A DNA stretch of 64,000 nt from Arcobacter aquimarinus (GTDB taxonomy: Bacteria > Campylobacterota > Campylobacteria > Campylobacterales > Arcobacteraceae): positions 1,612,001 through 1,676,000 of the forward strand of contig NZ_CP030944.1 of the NCBI RefSeq assembly GCF_013177635.1, read 5' to 3'. The notes below the pieces were generated by a model. It was not told where the DNA came from. It worked only from the letters and a program-made list of their open reading frames with translations, and made no database searches. Positions 53,622 to 63,330 of the stretch are shown in pieces (within the stretch, counting starts at the first letter, position 1; every line of letters starts with the position of its first letter). The translations under genes were made by a program, and so were the position numbers.

Positions 53622-54257
53622 ATGAAAAAATACATACTTTTTGATAATGATGGTGTTTTAGTTCATACAGAACCATTATATTTTAAAGCAAATATCATAA
53701 CTTTAAAAGAGCATTTTAATCTCTCTTTAGAGTTCGATGAGTATATGAAAATTATGAGTGAAGGAACAACAGTTTGGCAAAAAGCTATTGATAGAGGATT
53801 TTTAGAAAAAGATATTATTTATGCTAGAGAAAAAAGAAATGAGTATTATCAAGAGTTTTTAAGAAGTGAAAATATTTTAATACATGGTGTAAAAGATATT
53901 TTAAAAGAGTTATCAAAAAACTATAAAATGGGAATAGTTACTACTTCAAGAAGAGTCGATTTTGAAATTATTCATAAAAATCTAGGATTAGTAGATTTTA
54001 TGGATTTTGTTCTTTGTGAGGAGGATTATGAATTTGCAAAACCACATCCACAACCATACTTAAAAGGTTTAGAAATACTTGGCGCAAATAAAAATGAAGC
54101 TATTGTAGTTGAAGATTCAAAAAGAGGTTTAACATCTGCTTACAAAGCAGGTATTGAGTGTGTAATTGTAAAAAATGAATTTACAATCACACAAGATTTT
54201 TCACAAGCTACTTATTTTATAGACTCTTTAAAAGAACTACAAGCCATATTAAATTAG
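53622..54257 (+). CDS. HAD-superfamily phosphatase (subfamily IA)
   Basis: The 211-residue protein has HAD motif I DNDGVLV (residues 8-14), motif II TTS (about 107), motif III Lys in the EEDYEFAKPHPQPY segment and motif IV VVEDSKRG. The cap domain lies between motif I and II. It resembles phosphoglycolate phosphatase/beta-phosphoglucomutase-like enzymes; the substrate cannot be told. It is monocistronic with its own AGGA site and overlaps the convergent tlpA-like gene by 4 bases at the stop. Confidence 0.9.
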   Translation: MKKYILFDNDGVLVHTEPLYFKANIITLKEHFNLSLEFDEYMKIMSEGTTVWQKAIDRGFLEKDIIYAREKRNEYYQEFLRSENILIHGVKDILKELSKNYKMGIVTTSRRVDFEIIHKNLGLVDFMDFVLCEEDYEFAKPHPQPYLKGLEILGANKNEAIVVEDSKRGLTSAYKAGIECVIVKNEFTITQDFSQATYFIDSLKELQAILN

Positions 54258-54826
54258 TTTTCTATAGCTAATTTAATATATTTTTCTAATTCCTCTTTTG
54301 AAACTTTTCCAATAAATCTATTTATAAATCTTCCATCTTTTGAAAATAAAAACATTTCAGGAACTTTTGTAACATCACCTAATTCTTTTGCTAATCTAAA
54401 GTTTTCTTCTCCCATAGTAATTGGATAATTTATTCCATGTTTTGAAATAAACTCTAAAATTTCCTCTTTTGATTTATCTTTTTCAAATAAAACAGAAACT
54501 ATCTCAAAATCATCTTTATATTTATCTTTTAATTCTATTAAAGTTGGCAATCCTTCAATACAAGGTGGACACCAAGTTGCAAAGATGTCAACTAAAACAG
54601 CTTTTTTATCTTTATATTCATCAAAATCTAAACCTTGAGTTGTACTTCTAAAACTAATGAATTTTTCATCAGTTGTAATTAACATAAAAGATTGAGATAT
54701 AAATTCTACATTATTCACATCATCTTTTGATTTTGCTATAACATTTCCATCTATAGTCGTTTTCGTATCACAACCACTAAATAAAATACCAATAAAAACT
54801 AAAATAACTAATATATTTTTTCTCAT
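54254..54826 (-). CDS. TlpA-like thioredoxin-fold lipoprotein
   Basis: The 190-residue protein has a lipobox (FSGC, Cys at about 19) and a thioredoxin domain (about 75-190) with the redox motif WCPPC and cis-Pro in KVPEMFLF. TlpA/ResA-type proteins reduce disulfides in the periplasm, often in cytochrome c maturation. It is the last gene of a - strand operon with dsbB and a DsbA-like protein; the upstream gene overlaps it by 4 bases. Confidence 0.92.
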   Translation of the reverse strand: MRKNILVILVFIGILFSGCDTKTTIDGNVIAKSKDDVNNVEFISQSFMLITTDEKFISFRSTTQGLDFDEYKDKKAVLVDIFATWCPPCIEGLPTLIELKDKYKDDFEIVSVLFEKDKSKEEILEFISKHGINYPITMGEENFRLAKELGDVTKVPEMFLFSKDGRFINRFIGKVSKEELEKYIKLAIEN

Positions 54827-55119
54827 TTTTCCAACCTTGATAACTCTTGTAATAAATCTTTTGCTTCTTTTTCATCAAAAAAGATATTCATTGATAATTC
54901 ATAATTTACTTTTTTTAGAAACTTAATTTTTTCTACTCTTTGTAAATTACTATCATTTTTATACTCTTCTAATATAGCTAAAAGCTCAGCTTTATAAGAT
55001 TCAACTAATTCCTCTTTCTTTAAGGCTTTTGGTTTATAAACATTACTGTTTTTTCTCTTAAAAAATATAAAAACTAACGTAAATAAAGCACTTAATGTTA
55101 AAGCTAATAGATATTCCAT
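54823..55119 (-). CDS. Small membrane-anchored helical protein of unknown function
   Basis: The 98-residue protein has one N-terminal membrane helix (residues 3-20) followed by a helical, charged cytoplasmic part (EELVESYKAELLAILEEYKND). The size and layout recall CcmH/heme lyase-associated small proteins, but no CxxC or other functional motif is present. It overlaps its neighbours by 1 and 4 bases in the thiol-redox operon, so it probably acts with the product of the 393-codon gene. Confidence 0.7.
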   Translation of the reverse strand: MEYLLALTLSALFTLVFIFFKRKNSNVYKPKALKKEELVESYKAELLAILEEYKNDSNLQRVEKIKFLKKVNYELSMNIFFDEKEAKDLLQELSRLEK

Positions 55120-56300
55120 TATTTACTTCTTGCTATTGCTTTTGCCTCTTTTGCAATTTTTTCAGCATTTCTTGATACTTCTAAAATTTTTGCAACCGTT
55201 GCGTTAAAATCTACTTCATTTTCTAGTTTTTCAATTCTTTCCAAAACATTTCTATAATCAATATGCCCTATTACTCTTAAAACTCCTGAAGAATTTATGA
55301 TATGTTTAATAAGTTTTAAATCTTTCCAGTTATAAGTAATTTGTGAATTTATATACTCTTTGTAATCATTTACTATTTCTGTTTCATTTTTTACAAAAGC
55401 TAAATCTAAATCAATATCTTTACTCTTACCAAAAAAATTAAAATAAAGACTTTGCAAATGATTTTTATCTTTTAAATTTACAATATAATCATAAACCTTT
55501 TGTTTTTCATCTGTTTTTAAAACATAAGCCAAAATGGCAATTGAAATTCTTTCTTTTTCACTACAAAATAACTCTTCTATTTTCTTATTTAAAGCATAAG
55601 ATAAAACTTTTGAAGAGTTTTTATCTAGTTTTTTAATAAATTTAAATAATTCTAAATTAAAAGTAAAACTAAATTTGTTTATCTCATTTTCTAAGGGTTT
55701 TAAAATAACTAAAGGATTTGATAAACTATTTGCATAAGAGACTAAAAAGTCTATATTTTCCGCTTCTGATTGAGTAAATCTAACATTTTTATAATAGTTT
55801 TCTATCTGTTTTAATAAATTATCTTCTAATAAAGAGATAGATTTTTCTTCGTAAAATTTGCATAATTCCTCTATATCATATTTCTTTGTATTTTTACTTA
55901 TCAAAGAAAAATTTGAAGATATTTTTTTATATGCTTCAATTTTTTGTTTTATATCAAAATCTTTAGTTAGATCTAATCCTTTAGTTAAAATATCCTCTTT
56001 TGAAAGATTTAGTTTATTAGCAATTTCAAGCCCTCTTTTTGAGATTTCATCTGCTATTTTTGATAATTTTTGCTCAAATTCAGAAAAATTAGAAACTTTT
56101 GTAATATTTGAAATAAGTTTTGAAAGTTCAGCTTTTTTAAAACTATCTCTAATAAAATATCCTACTATTAATATCACAACGAATAAAAGCAATAACACTG
56201 AATAAAAACTACTTGAATCTTGTGAATAAACCAAAGCTAAATCATAATTTGATTGCTTTAATAGAGAAAAAAAGTTGCTAATATTTTCTAAAAATGACAT
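55119..56300 (-). CDS. Membrane-anchored helical protein of unknown function, in the thiol-redox operon
   Basis: The 393-residue protein has a single membrane helix (about 33-50: YSVLLLLFVVILIVGYFI), a long helical region with heptads (65-150), and an all-helical C-terminal part. There is a heptad-rich end (EVSRNAEKIAKEAKAIARSK). I recognise no family. The stop overlaps the start of the 98-residue gene and the start lies 8 bp after the DsbA-like gene, so it is co-translated with a periplasmic redox system. Confidence 0.7.
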   Translation of the reverse strand: MSFLENISNFFSLLKQSNYDLALVYSQDSSSFYSVLLLLFVVILIVGYFIRDSFKKAELSKLISNITKVSNFSEFEQKLSKIADEISKRGLEIANKLNLSKEDILTKGLDLTKDFDIKQKIEAYKKISSNFSLISKNTKKYDIEELCKFYEEKSISLLEDNLLKQIENYYKNVRFTQSEAENIDFLVSYANSLSNPLVILKPLENEINKFSFTFNLELFKFIKKLDKNSSKVLSYALNKKIEELFCSEKERISIAILAYVLKTDEKQKVYDYIVNLKDKNHLQSLYFNFFGKSKDIDLDLAFVKNETEIVNDYKEYINSQITYNWKDLKLIKHIINSSGVLRVIGHIDYRNVLERIEKLENEVDFNATVAKILEVSRNAEKIAKEAKAIARSK

Positions 56301-56308
56301 TTTTTACC

Positions 56309-56956
56309 TTATTTATAAATTTCTGCTTCTACTAAATCAAATAAATCTTTTTGAGATAAAGTAGTTAATCTCTTACCATTTACAAATATAGTAGGAGTAC
56401 CTCTAACACCCAATTCTTGAGCATCATTTTTATCTGTATTTATAATTTCATCAATTTCTGGATTTTTGAAATCCTCTTTTAATTTATTCATATCCAATCC
56501 ATCAATTTGTGCTAAAAAGTCCCATAATAATTCTGGTTTTTCATTATCATGTTGAGCCCACAAAGGTTGTTTTTCAAAAATTATACTTAATACTTCTTCG
56601 TATTTATTCTGCTCTCTTGAAGCTTCAAGAAGTTTTATAGCAAATTTTGAATTTTTATGATTTGGGATATATTTCACAACAAGTTGAATATCTTCATGAT
56701 AATCTTTATATAACTTTCTTAATATTGGATGAAATAAAGCACAAGATTCACATTCAGGATCTACAAATTCAACAACAGAAATATTTTTTTTGTTATCACC
56801 AAATTTAATAGAATAATCTCTTGTTAATAAATCACTTTTACTTAGAACCTCTTTTTCATCTTTTACAGCTTCGTTTCCTTTATAAAAAAAAGCTAAACCT
56901 ACGAATACCACAATTAATAAAACTAACGAACCTAAAACTAAACTTTTGTTTTGCAT
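56309..56956 (-). CDS. DsbA-family thiol oxidoreductase (BdbD-like) with CESC motif
   Basis: The 215-residue protein has an N-terminal membrane anchor or signal (about 7-26), a thioredoxin fold with an inserted helical domain, redox motif DPECESCALFHP (CESC instead of CPHC) and cis-Pro in VRGTPTIFVNG. DsbA-family proteins of this type form disulfides in exported proteins; the partner for re-oxidation is probably the DsbB protein encoded directly upstream (its stop meets this start). AAAAGGA site present. Confidence 0.9.
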   Translation of the reverse strand: MQNKSLVLGSLVLLIVVFVGLAFFYKGNEAVKDEKEVLSKSDLLTRDYSIKFGDNKKNISVVEFVDPECESCALFHPILRKLYKDYHEDIQLVVKYIPNHKNSKFAIKLLEASREQNKYEEVLSIIFEKQPLWAQHDNEKPELLWDFLAQIDGLDMNKLKEDFKNPEIDEIINTDKNDAQELGVRGTPTIFVNGKRLTTLSQKDLFDLVEAEIYK

Positions 56957-57394
56957 CTACCTTTTCCTTTTTGACATAATTAATAAAATAAGAATGATAG
57001 TATAAGCAAAAAAAGATAACAAAGGGATAGTAATAAACCCAAACCAATTTAAATAATCAACAGAACAAGGTATTCCTTGTACACAAGGTGACAAATTTTC
57101 AGGAATTATTTTTAGTATTAATAAATTATGATAAATTGAAAATACTAATCCAATAATAACCAAAGGAAAAGAGTATTTATATATCTTATCATCAGGATAT
57201 AAAAGATTTACTAAAAATATAAAAACTAAAGGGTACATAAATATTCTTTGATACCAACACAATGAACAAGGAACAAAATTCATAATTTCTGAAAAAAATA
57301 GGCTTCCCAAAGTAGCAATTAAAGATACTAAAAAAGCCAAAAAAATAAAGGTCAAACTCAAAGAGTCTGACCTAGAAGAAGAATTTAAAGACAT
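56957..57394 (-). CDS. dsbB: DsbB/DsbI-like disulfide bond formation membrane protein
   Basis: The 145-residue protein has four membrane helices and two periplasmic Cys pairs: CSLCWYQRIFMYP after helix 1 and CVQGIPCSVDYLNW between helices 3 and 4. This is the short DsbB/BdbC type that passes electrons from the DsbA partner to quinone. The ribosome binding site (GGAGGAG) lies inside the end of the upstream gene. It forms the first redox gene in the operon leading to the TlpA-like lipoprotein. Confidence 0.9.
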   Translation of the reverse strand: MSLNSSSRSDSLSLTFIFLAFLVSLIATLGSLFFSEIMNFVPCSLCWYQRIFMYPLVFIFLVNLLYPDDKIYKYSFPLVIIGLVFSIYHNLLILKIIPENLSPCVQGIPCSVDYLNWFGFITIPLLSFFAYTIILILLIMSKRKR

Positions 57395-57399
57395 AAAAA

Positions 57400-57684
57400 T
57401 TAAGCTCCTCCACCAACTTCAGCATTTAACTCGCCATGAAGAGTGTTTCTTGGAATAGAATCACATAAAGCAATAGATTCATTTAAAGCTTTTAAAAATT
57501 CTTCAATATTTTCATAAGGAATCTCTACTTCAGAAGATTTTGTTTTTCCCCCTGAATAAATAGCAATACTTACAACTGGACTACTATACTCACCATAAGG
57601 CTTTTCTACATGCTCAATTCTAACTGTATCAGATGTTGAATGAGCTAGTTTAAATGTTTTAACTTCAATATGTTTAGCTGGCAT
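57400..57684 (-). CDS. Conserved-looking hypothetical protein, 94 residues
   Basis: The soluble protein starts MPAKHIEVKTFKLAHS, has alternating beta-strand-like segments (TVRIEHVEK, VVSIAIYSGGK) and a helix (EEFLKALNESIALC), ending in a Gly-rich tail. Its ribosome binding site is AAGGAG. It is separated from dsbB by 5 bp and provides that gene's ribosome binding site, so it is the first gene of the operon. I recognise no family. Confidence 0.65.
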   Translation of the reverse strand: MPAKHIEVKTFKLAHSTSDTVRIEHVEKPYGEYSSPVVSIAIYSGGKTKSSEVEIPYENIEEFLKALNESIALCDSIPRNTLHGELNAEVGGGA

Positions 57685-57751
57685 AATAAACTCCTTTTTT
57701 TAGATAATTTTATTGTAACAAAAAAAAGTAGCATAAACAAAACATTTTTAA

Positions 57752-58678
57752 CTATTTTATTGAAGTTGCAGTCAAAAATAGATAATTTTTTCCTGTCAAA
57801 GTCACTCTATACTTTTTTTGTTGTAAATATTTCTTACAAAAATAGACATCTTTATATAAAATAGATTGTTCACTATATGAATAATTTGGTGCTTTTGCCC
57901 CATAAATAACTTCACCATTTATCCATCTACAATTTGGAAAACCTAAAATTATAGAACCTTTATCTTCTAAGTGATTTTGAATTAAATCCATAAATAAAAG
58001 TTTAAAATTTAGTCCTGAACTTTGTAAAGTACCAATAGAAATAATTAAATCTGCTTTTTTTAATTTCAATTCTTTTAAATTATTTATATCATGAACAAAA
58101 AATTTAAAATTTTTGTAAGGAAATCTATTTTTTGCATATTCTATTGCACTTATTGAATAATCAATTCCAGTAAAATTAATAGTTTTAAAACAATCCTCAT
58201 TTATCAATTTTTTTATAACTTCAAATTCATCTGCTTTATTTATTCCTAAATTCAAAATTTCTTTTTTATCTTCAATTTTTACATTTTTCAAAGCATTTAC
58301 ATAACTATTTAAAAATGAAGCATCTTCATTTTTATTTATTCTAAAAAATGTTGAATTTTCACCATATTTTTCATTATTATTATTTACATCATTATGAAAA
58401 GAATCAAATTTATCTAACTTATCAAACTTTATAATCATCGTATTTTCATTTATACTTTCTACATTTAAGCTACAAAAAAACAACTCTGCTAAATCTGTCC
58501 AAGTTTTAAAACTTCTATAAATATATTCTTTATTTTCAAAAATATATTTTTCCCCTAAATATATATTTTTTTCAATATTTGGATTTAGCACTTCAAGTAA
58601 AATTTGATTTTTTATTTTTAATTCTTCTTCTAAATAAAAAATAATTTCAAACATTGATTCATTAACAAATCTTTTCAT
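57752..58678 (-). CDS. Class I SAM-dependent methyltransferase
   Basis: The 308-residue protein carries an unusual N-terminal region (1-125, no known family) and a methyltransferase-type Rossmann fold (about 135-305): ILNLGINKADEF as motif I (degenerate, G-I instead of GxGxG), GIDYSISAIEYAKNRFP, VHDINNL and LIISIGTLQSSG. The substrate is unknown. It is monocistronic and divergent from the GH17-GT2 gene, but the 105-bp shared promoter region shows no obvious operator. Confidence 0.8.
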   Translation of the reverse strand: MKRFVNESMFEIIFYLEEELKIKNQILLEVLNPNIEKNIYLGEKYIFENKEYIYRSFKTWTDLAELFFCSLNVESINENTMIIKFDKLDKFDSFHNDVNNNNEKYGENSTFFRINKNEDASFLNSYVNALKNVKIEDKKEILNLGINKADEFEVIKKLINEDCFKTINFTGIDYSISAIEYAKNRFPYKNFKFFVHDINNLKELKLKKADLIISIGTLQSSGLNFKLLFMDLIQNHLEDKGSIILGFPNCRWINGEVIYGAKAPNYSYSEQSILYKDVYFCKKYLQQKKYRVTLTGKNYLFLTATSIK

Positions 58679-58783
58679 TTATTCTCTTTCTTTTTTTATT
58701 ATTTTATAATTTTAAATTTAATTGATTAAAATCAACTAAAAAATGGTAAAATTATCCTTCATTTATCACAAAAGGAAACTGCA

Positions 58784-61312
58784 TTGAGATATATTATCTT
58801 GGGACTTATAATGGCTGGATTATTCCAAGTATTTTTTTGGATTACAAAAGATAATCGAGTATCATTAGTTGAAACTCTATCAGAAAAAATAGAATCATTA
58901 TCTTATTCACCATACAAAGGTTACAATAAACAAGTTCTATCACCAAGTGAGATAGAAGATGATGTAAATATGTTATCACATATTACAAATAAAGTAAGAA
59001 CTTACTCTACTATGGATGCAAAAGTAATTTTAGAAGAAACTTCTAAAATCAATTTACCTGTAGATTTAGGTATTTGGTTGAGTGGTGATCATAAAGAAAA
59101 TCACCTTGAAATAGAAAGAGCTATTAAATTACTTCAAAAATATCCTAATAATATTGAAAATGTAATAGTAGGAAATGAAGTTCTTTTAAGAGCAGACATA
59201 AATGAAATAGAGTTATTTGCTTATATTGATTTTATGAGAGAGTTTACAAATAAACCTATAACAAGTGCTGAAACATGGGATGTTTGGGAAAGAGTTCCAG
59301 AACTTGCTAATCACGTTGATTTTTTAACTATCCATATTTTACCTTATTGGGAAAAAGTTCCAATTGAACAATTTAATTCTTTCCTTATTGAAAAATATAA
59401 TGTTGTGAAAAATATTCATCCAAATAAAAAAATAACTATTGGAGAAACTGGTTGGCCAAGTCATGGATATAATAATAATAGTGCTGTACCAAGTTTAAAA
59501 AATCAAGCTACTGCTATTAGAAGCTTTATAAACTTAGCTCAAGAGAACAATTGGTCTTATAATATAATTGAAGCTTTTGATCAACAATGGAAAGGTTATG
59601 ATGAAGGAAATGTAGGTCAATATTGGGGAATTTTCACATCAGATAGAACATTAAAATTTTATTTAAGTGGTGATATTGAAATCAATGAAAATTGGTTATA
59701 TCAAATGATTGCTGCTATTATAATTGGAGCTTTGATTACTTTATATGGTTTAAAAAATCAAAGATTAAATATAAGTCATGCTCTTGCTTACGCTGTTGCT
59801 GCTCAAGGTATGGCATTTGGTATAGTTATGGCAGTAATTTATCCATTTACAAACTATATGAATTTTGGTATGTGGGTTATGTGGGGGATGGGAACATTTT
59901 TAATGATTCCTTTAATTATTATTACTCTTGCAAAAGCAAATGAATTATTTAGAAATTCTATTGGAATTGCTCCTCAAAGATTAGTTCCTCTTGATTTAAA
60001 ATCAGATAATATTCCTTTTGTCTCTATTCATGTTCCAGCTTATAAAGAACAGCCTCATGTATTAGAAGAGACATTAAGAGCATTAGCTAAACTTAAATAC
60101 ACAAATTATGAAGTTTTAGTAATAATAAATAATACTCCAGAAGAGTTTTACTGGAAACCAATTGAAAAATTATGTAAAGAATTAGGCGATAAATTCGTAT
60201 TTATGAATATTACTTGTACAGGATTTAAAGCTGGTGCTTTAAATGCAGCATTAGAGCAAACAAACAAAGAAGCCGAAATAATTGCTGTAATTGATGCTGA
60301 TTATGTTGTTGAATCGTCTTGGCTAGTAGATTTAGTTCCTTTATTTGATGATCCTAAAGTTGCAATTGTTCAAGCTCCTCAAGATCATAGAGATGGAAAT
60401 GAATCAATTATAAAAGCAGCAATGAATGCTGAATATGCAGGATTTTTCGATATTGGTATGATTGATAGAAATGAAGAAAATGCTATTGTTGTTCATGGAA
60501 CTATGGTTATGGTAAGACTTAGTTCTATGATGGAAGTTGGTGGTTGGGGAACTGACACAATTGTTGAGGATAGTGAATTAGGTTTAAGACTATTTGAAGC
60601 GGGATATATCGCTCACTATACAAATAGAAGATATGGTTATGGATTACTTCCTGATACTGTTGAAGCATTCAAAACACAAAGACATAGATGGGCTTATGGA
60701 GCTATTCAAATTCTTAAAAAACACTGGAAAGAGTTTAAACCTTCAGCTAATAAACTTACTTCTAGACAAAAAAATAAATTTGTTGCAGGATGGTTTTTCT
60801 GGTTAAGTGATGCAATGGGTCCTGTTATGGCTGTTATGAATATTATTTGGGTTCCTGTTATTATTTTTGTTGGAGTTACGATTCCAACAATTCCATTAAC
60901 TATTCCTATTATTACAGCATTTTTAGTAAATATTTTACATACATTTATTTTATATAGAATGAAAGTAAAAGCAAGTTTAAAAGATACTTTTTTAAGTTCA
61001 ATCGCATCTATGAGTTTACAACTTATTATTTTTAAAGCTGTATTTGATGGATTTGTAAAAGATGGTCTACCATTTAAAAGAACTCAAAAAGGTGGAAAAG
61101 CGAAAAAAGCAAGTGATAATCCAATAAAACATGAGACTATTTTAGCAATTTTATTATTAACTTCATTTTTTGGTCTTATTTTCACAAACCATTCAGGAAT
61201 TGTAGAAATTTATGTTTTTGCAGCAACTATATTCATTCAGAGTATTCCTTACATCTCAGCTATTATTATGAGAAGATTGGAACTTTATTCTATCAAAAAT
61301 CAGAAGTCTTAA
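58784..61312 (+). CDS. NdvB-like fusion of GH17 transglycosidase and GT2 beta-glucan synthase
   Basis: The 842-residue protein starts with TTG after AAAGGA. It has an N-terminal membrane helix, a periplasmic GH17 domain (about 40-300) with both catalytic Glu (VGNEV and IGETGWPS), two to three membrane helices (about 310-390), a GT2 domain (about 410-660: SIHVPAYKEQ, DAD, VEDSELGLRL, QRHRW), and four to five C-terminal helices. This is the plan of NdvB, which makes and branches cyclic or linear beta-1,3-glucans in the periplasm. The gene is single and convergent with the BCCT gene. Confidence 0.9.
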   Translation: MRYIILGLIMAGLFQVFFWITKDNRVSLVETLSEKIESLSYSPYKGYNKQVLSPSEIEDDVNMLSHITNKVRTYSTMDAKVILEETSKINLPVDLGIWLSGDHKENHLEIERAIKLLQKYPNNIENVIVGNEVLLRADINEIELFAYIDFMREFTNKPITSAETWDVWERVPELANHVDFLTIHILPYWEKVPIEQFNSFLIEKYNVVKNIHPNKKITIGETGWPSHGYNNNSAVPSLKNQATAIRSFINLAQENNWSYNIIEAFDQQWKGYDEGNVGQYWGIFTSDRTLKFYLSGDIEINENWLYQMIAAIIIGALITLYGLKNQRLNISHALAYAVAAQGMAFGIVMAVIYPFTNYMNFGMWVMWGMGTFLMIPLIIITLAKANELFRNSIGIAPQRLVPLDLKSDNIPFVSIHVPAYKEQPHVLEETLRALAKLKYTNYEVLVIINNTPEEFYWKPIEKLCKELGDKFVFMNITCTGFKAGALNAALEQTNKEAEIIAVIDADYVVESSWLVDLVPLFDDPKVAIVQAPQDHRDGNESIIKAAMNAEYAGFFDIGMIDRNEENAIVVHGTMVMVRLSSMMEVGGWGTDTIVEDSELGLRLFEAGYIAHYTNRRYGYGLLPDTVEAFKTQRHRWAYGAIQILKKHWKEFKPSANKLTSRQKNKFVAGWFFWLSDAMGPVMAVMNIIWVPVIIFVGVTIPTIPLTIPIITAFLVNILHTFILYRMKVKASLKDTFLSSIASMSLQLIIFKAVFDGFVKDGLPFKRTQKGGKAKKASDNPIKHETILAILLLTSFFGLIFTNHSGIVEIYVFAATIFIQSIPYISAIIMRRLELYSIKNQKS

Positions 61313-61325
61313 AACTTCTGATTTT
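61296..61325. terminator. Convergent terminator (GH17-GT2 / BCCT)
   Basis: A 12-bp inverted repeat AAAATCAGAAGT / ACTTCTGATTTT across a 6-base loop between two convergent stops; a T5 run continues on the - strand. Confidence 0.65.
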
Positions 61326-61329
61326 AAAA

Positions 61330-63330
61330 CTAATCTATTGGTACTACTGGATTTAAACTAGAAGTATTATTTAAAAAATGTCTATGTTTTTCAAACTGAT
61401 CAATTATATCTGTTGCTATCACATCTTCATCATATCCATAAATATCATAAGCTTTGTTTCCATCTTGTAAAAGAACTTCGGCTCTTGCATATTTTTTTTG
61501 CATCTTAGTAGGATTAACTGATTCAGGATAAGCATAACTTGGAGTATCATAATTTTTTGCTCTAACTTCATAAATAAAATCAAAATCATCAGAATGTTCA
61601 ACTCTTATAATTGAAATTGCATTTAGCTTATCATTTGAAACTTCAACATTCCAAGAATATTTAGAAAGTTCATTTTTTACTAAATTCATTGCATTTATAA
61701 CATCTTCATTTATAAATCTCTTTGTTTCTTTAACTTTTGGAAATTCGATGATTCTACTCAATCTTGCTTGCCATGTTCCACTTATTTTTCCATGACGACC
61801 TGCATTCATATGATGTTGTAAACTCTCATTTCTAATACTTTCTAAACTCAAAGCTTTATACATCCCCCAACAAGCAATTAACATAACAAAAACAAAAGGC
61901 AAAGCCATGATTATAGAAGCTGATTGTAAAGCTTGAAGTCCTCCTGCTAGTAATAGTGCAATTGCAACTACTCCTTGACTTATAGCCCAAAATATTCTTT
62001 GCCAAACTGGATTATTTACTTTTCCTCCTGAAGCTATTGTATCCACAACTAAAGAACCTGAATCAGATGATGTCACAAAAAATGTAACAACTAAAATAAT
62101 TGCAATAATTGATACAAAACTTGAAAAAGGAAAATGTTCTAAAAATTTAAAAAGTGCTGTTGAAACATCAGCTGAAACAGCAGTTGATAAAATGGTAAAA
62201 CCTTCATTCATAATAGAATATAAAGCACTATTTCCAAATATAGTCATCCAAATAAAAGTAAAACCAACAGGTACAAATAAAACTCCAATAACAAATTCTC
62301 TAATTGTTCTTCCTCTTGAAACTCTTGCTATAAACATTCCAACAAATGGAGCCCAAGCTATCCACCAAGCCCAATAAAATAGAGTCCAAGAACTCATCCA
62401 TGAAGAAGTTGTATCATACGAGTATTGATTAAAAGTCATAAATACAATATTTGATAAATATGAACCAATATTTTGTATCAAAGTATTTAGTAAAAAAAAT
62501 GTAGGTCCTGCTAAAAATATAAATAAAAGTAAAAAGCCTGCTAAATAAAGATTTAATTCAGATAATCTTTTAATACCTCCATCTAAACCTAAAATAACTG
62601 AAATAGTTGCAATTGCTGTAATTAATGCAATTAAAATAATTTGAGTAGTAATTCCAACAGGTATTTCAAAAAGATAGTTTAATCCTGAATTTATTTGCAA
62701 TACTCCAAATCCCAAAGAAGTAGCAACTCCAAAAACTGTTCCTAAAACTGCTATTGTATCAACACTATGCCCTATTTTTCCATAGATTTTATCTCCAATT
62801 AAAGGATATAAAGCTGACCTAATAGATAAAGGTAATCCATGTCTAAAAGAAAAATATGCTAAAACCAATCCAACTATTGCATAAATTGCCCATGCGTGTA
62901 ATCCCCAGTGAAAAAACAAAATATTCATTGCCATTTTTGCTGAATCAATACTTTGAGCTGTTCCAACAGGAGGAGAAACATAGTGCATTACAGGTTCTGC
63001 CACACTCCAAAACATAAGTCCTATTCCCATTCCAGCTGAAAAAAGCATAGCAAACCATGAAAGATTACTATAGGTAGGTTTTGATTGATCTGGTCCTAAT
63101 CTAAATTTTCCAAAAGGAGAAACAGCTAAAAAAAGTGCAAATAAAGTAAAAATACCTACACCTAACATATAAAACCAACCAAATTTATCTGCAACAAAAT
63201 TCCTAACATTTGTAAAAACTTCATTTGCAATTTGAGGCTCTAAAATAGTAAAACTTACTAATGCTATTATAAAAATAACAGAAGGTATAAATACTGGTTT
63301 TAAAATTGTGATTTTAAAATTATTTTCCAT
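61330..63330 (-). CDS. BCCT-family betaine/choline/carnitine transporter
   Basis: The start at 63330 (MENNFKI) has AAAGGA five bases upstream; the upstream in-frame ATGs overlap the preceding MFS gene more deeply. The 666-residue protein has 12 membrane helices with the family motif WWIAWAPFVGMF followed by IARVSRGRTIREF, and a long cytoplasmic C-terminal domain (about 520-666). It takes up betaine, choline or related osmolytes with Na+ or H+. It overlaps the end of the MFS gene by 11 bp. Confidence 0.95.
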   Translation of the reverse strand: MENNFKITILKPVFIPSVIFIIALVSFTILEPQIANEVFTNVRNFVADKFGWFYMLGVGIFTLFALFLAVSPFGKFRLGPDQSKPTYSNLSWFAMLFSAGMGIGLMFWSVAEPVMHYVSPPVGTAQSIDSAKMAMNILFFHWGLHAWAIYAIVGLVLAYFSFRHGLPLSIRSALYPLIGDKIYGKIGHSVDTIAVLGTVFGVATSLGFGVLQINSGLNYLFEIPVGITTQIILIALITAIATISVILGLDGGIKRLSELNLYLAGFLLLFIFLAGPTFFLLNTLIQNIGSYLSNIVFMTFNQYSYDTTSSWMSSWTLFYWAWWIAWAPFVGMFIARVSRGRTIREFVIGVLFVPVGFTFIWMTIFGNSALYSIMNEGFTILSTAVSADVSTALFKFLEHFPFSSFVSIIAIILVVTFFVTSSDSGSLVVDTIASGGKVNNPVWQRIFWAISQGVVAIALLLAGGLQALQSASIIMALPFVFVMLIACWGMYKALSLESIRNESLQHHMNAGRHGKISGTWQARLSRIIEFPKVKETKRFINEDVINAMNLVKNELSKYSWNVEVSNDKLNAISIIRVEHSDDFDFIYEVRAKNYDTPSYAYPESVNPTKMQKKYARAEVLLQDGNKAYDIYGYDEDVIATDIIDQFEKHRHFLNNTSSLNPVVPID

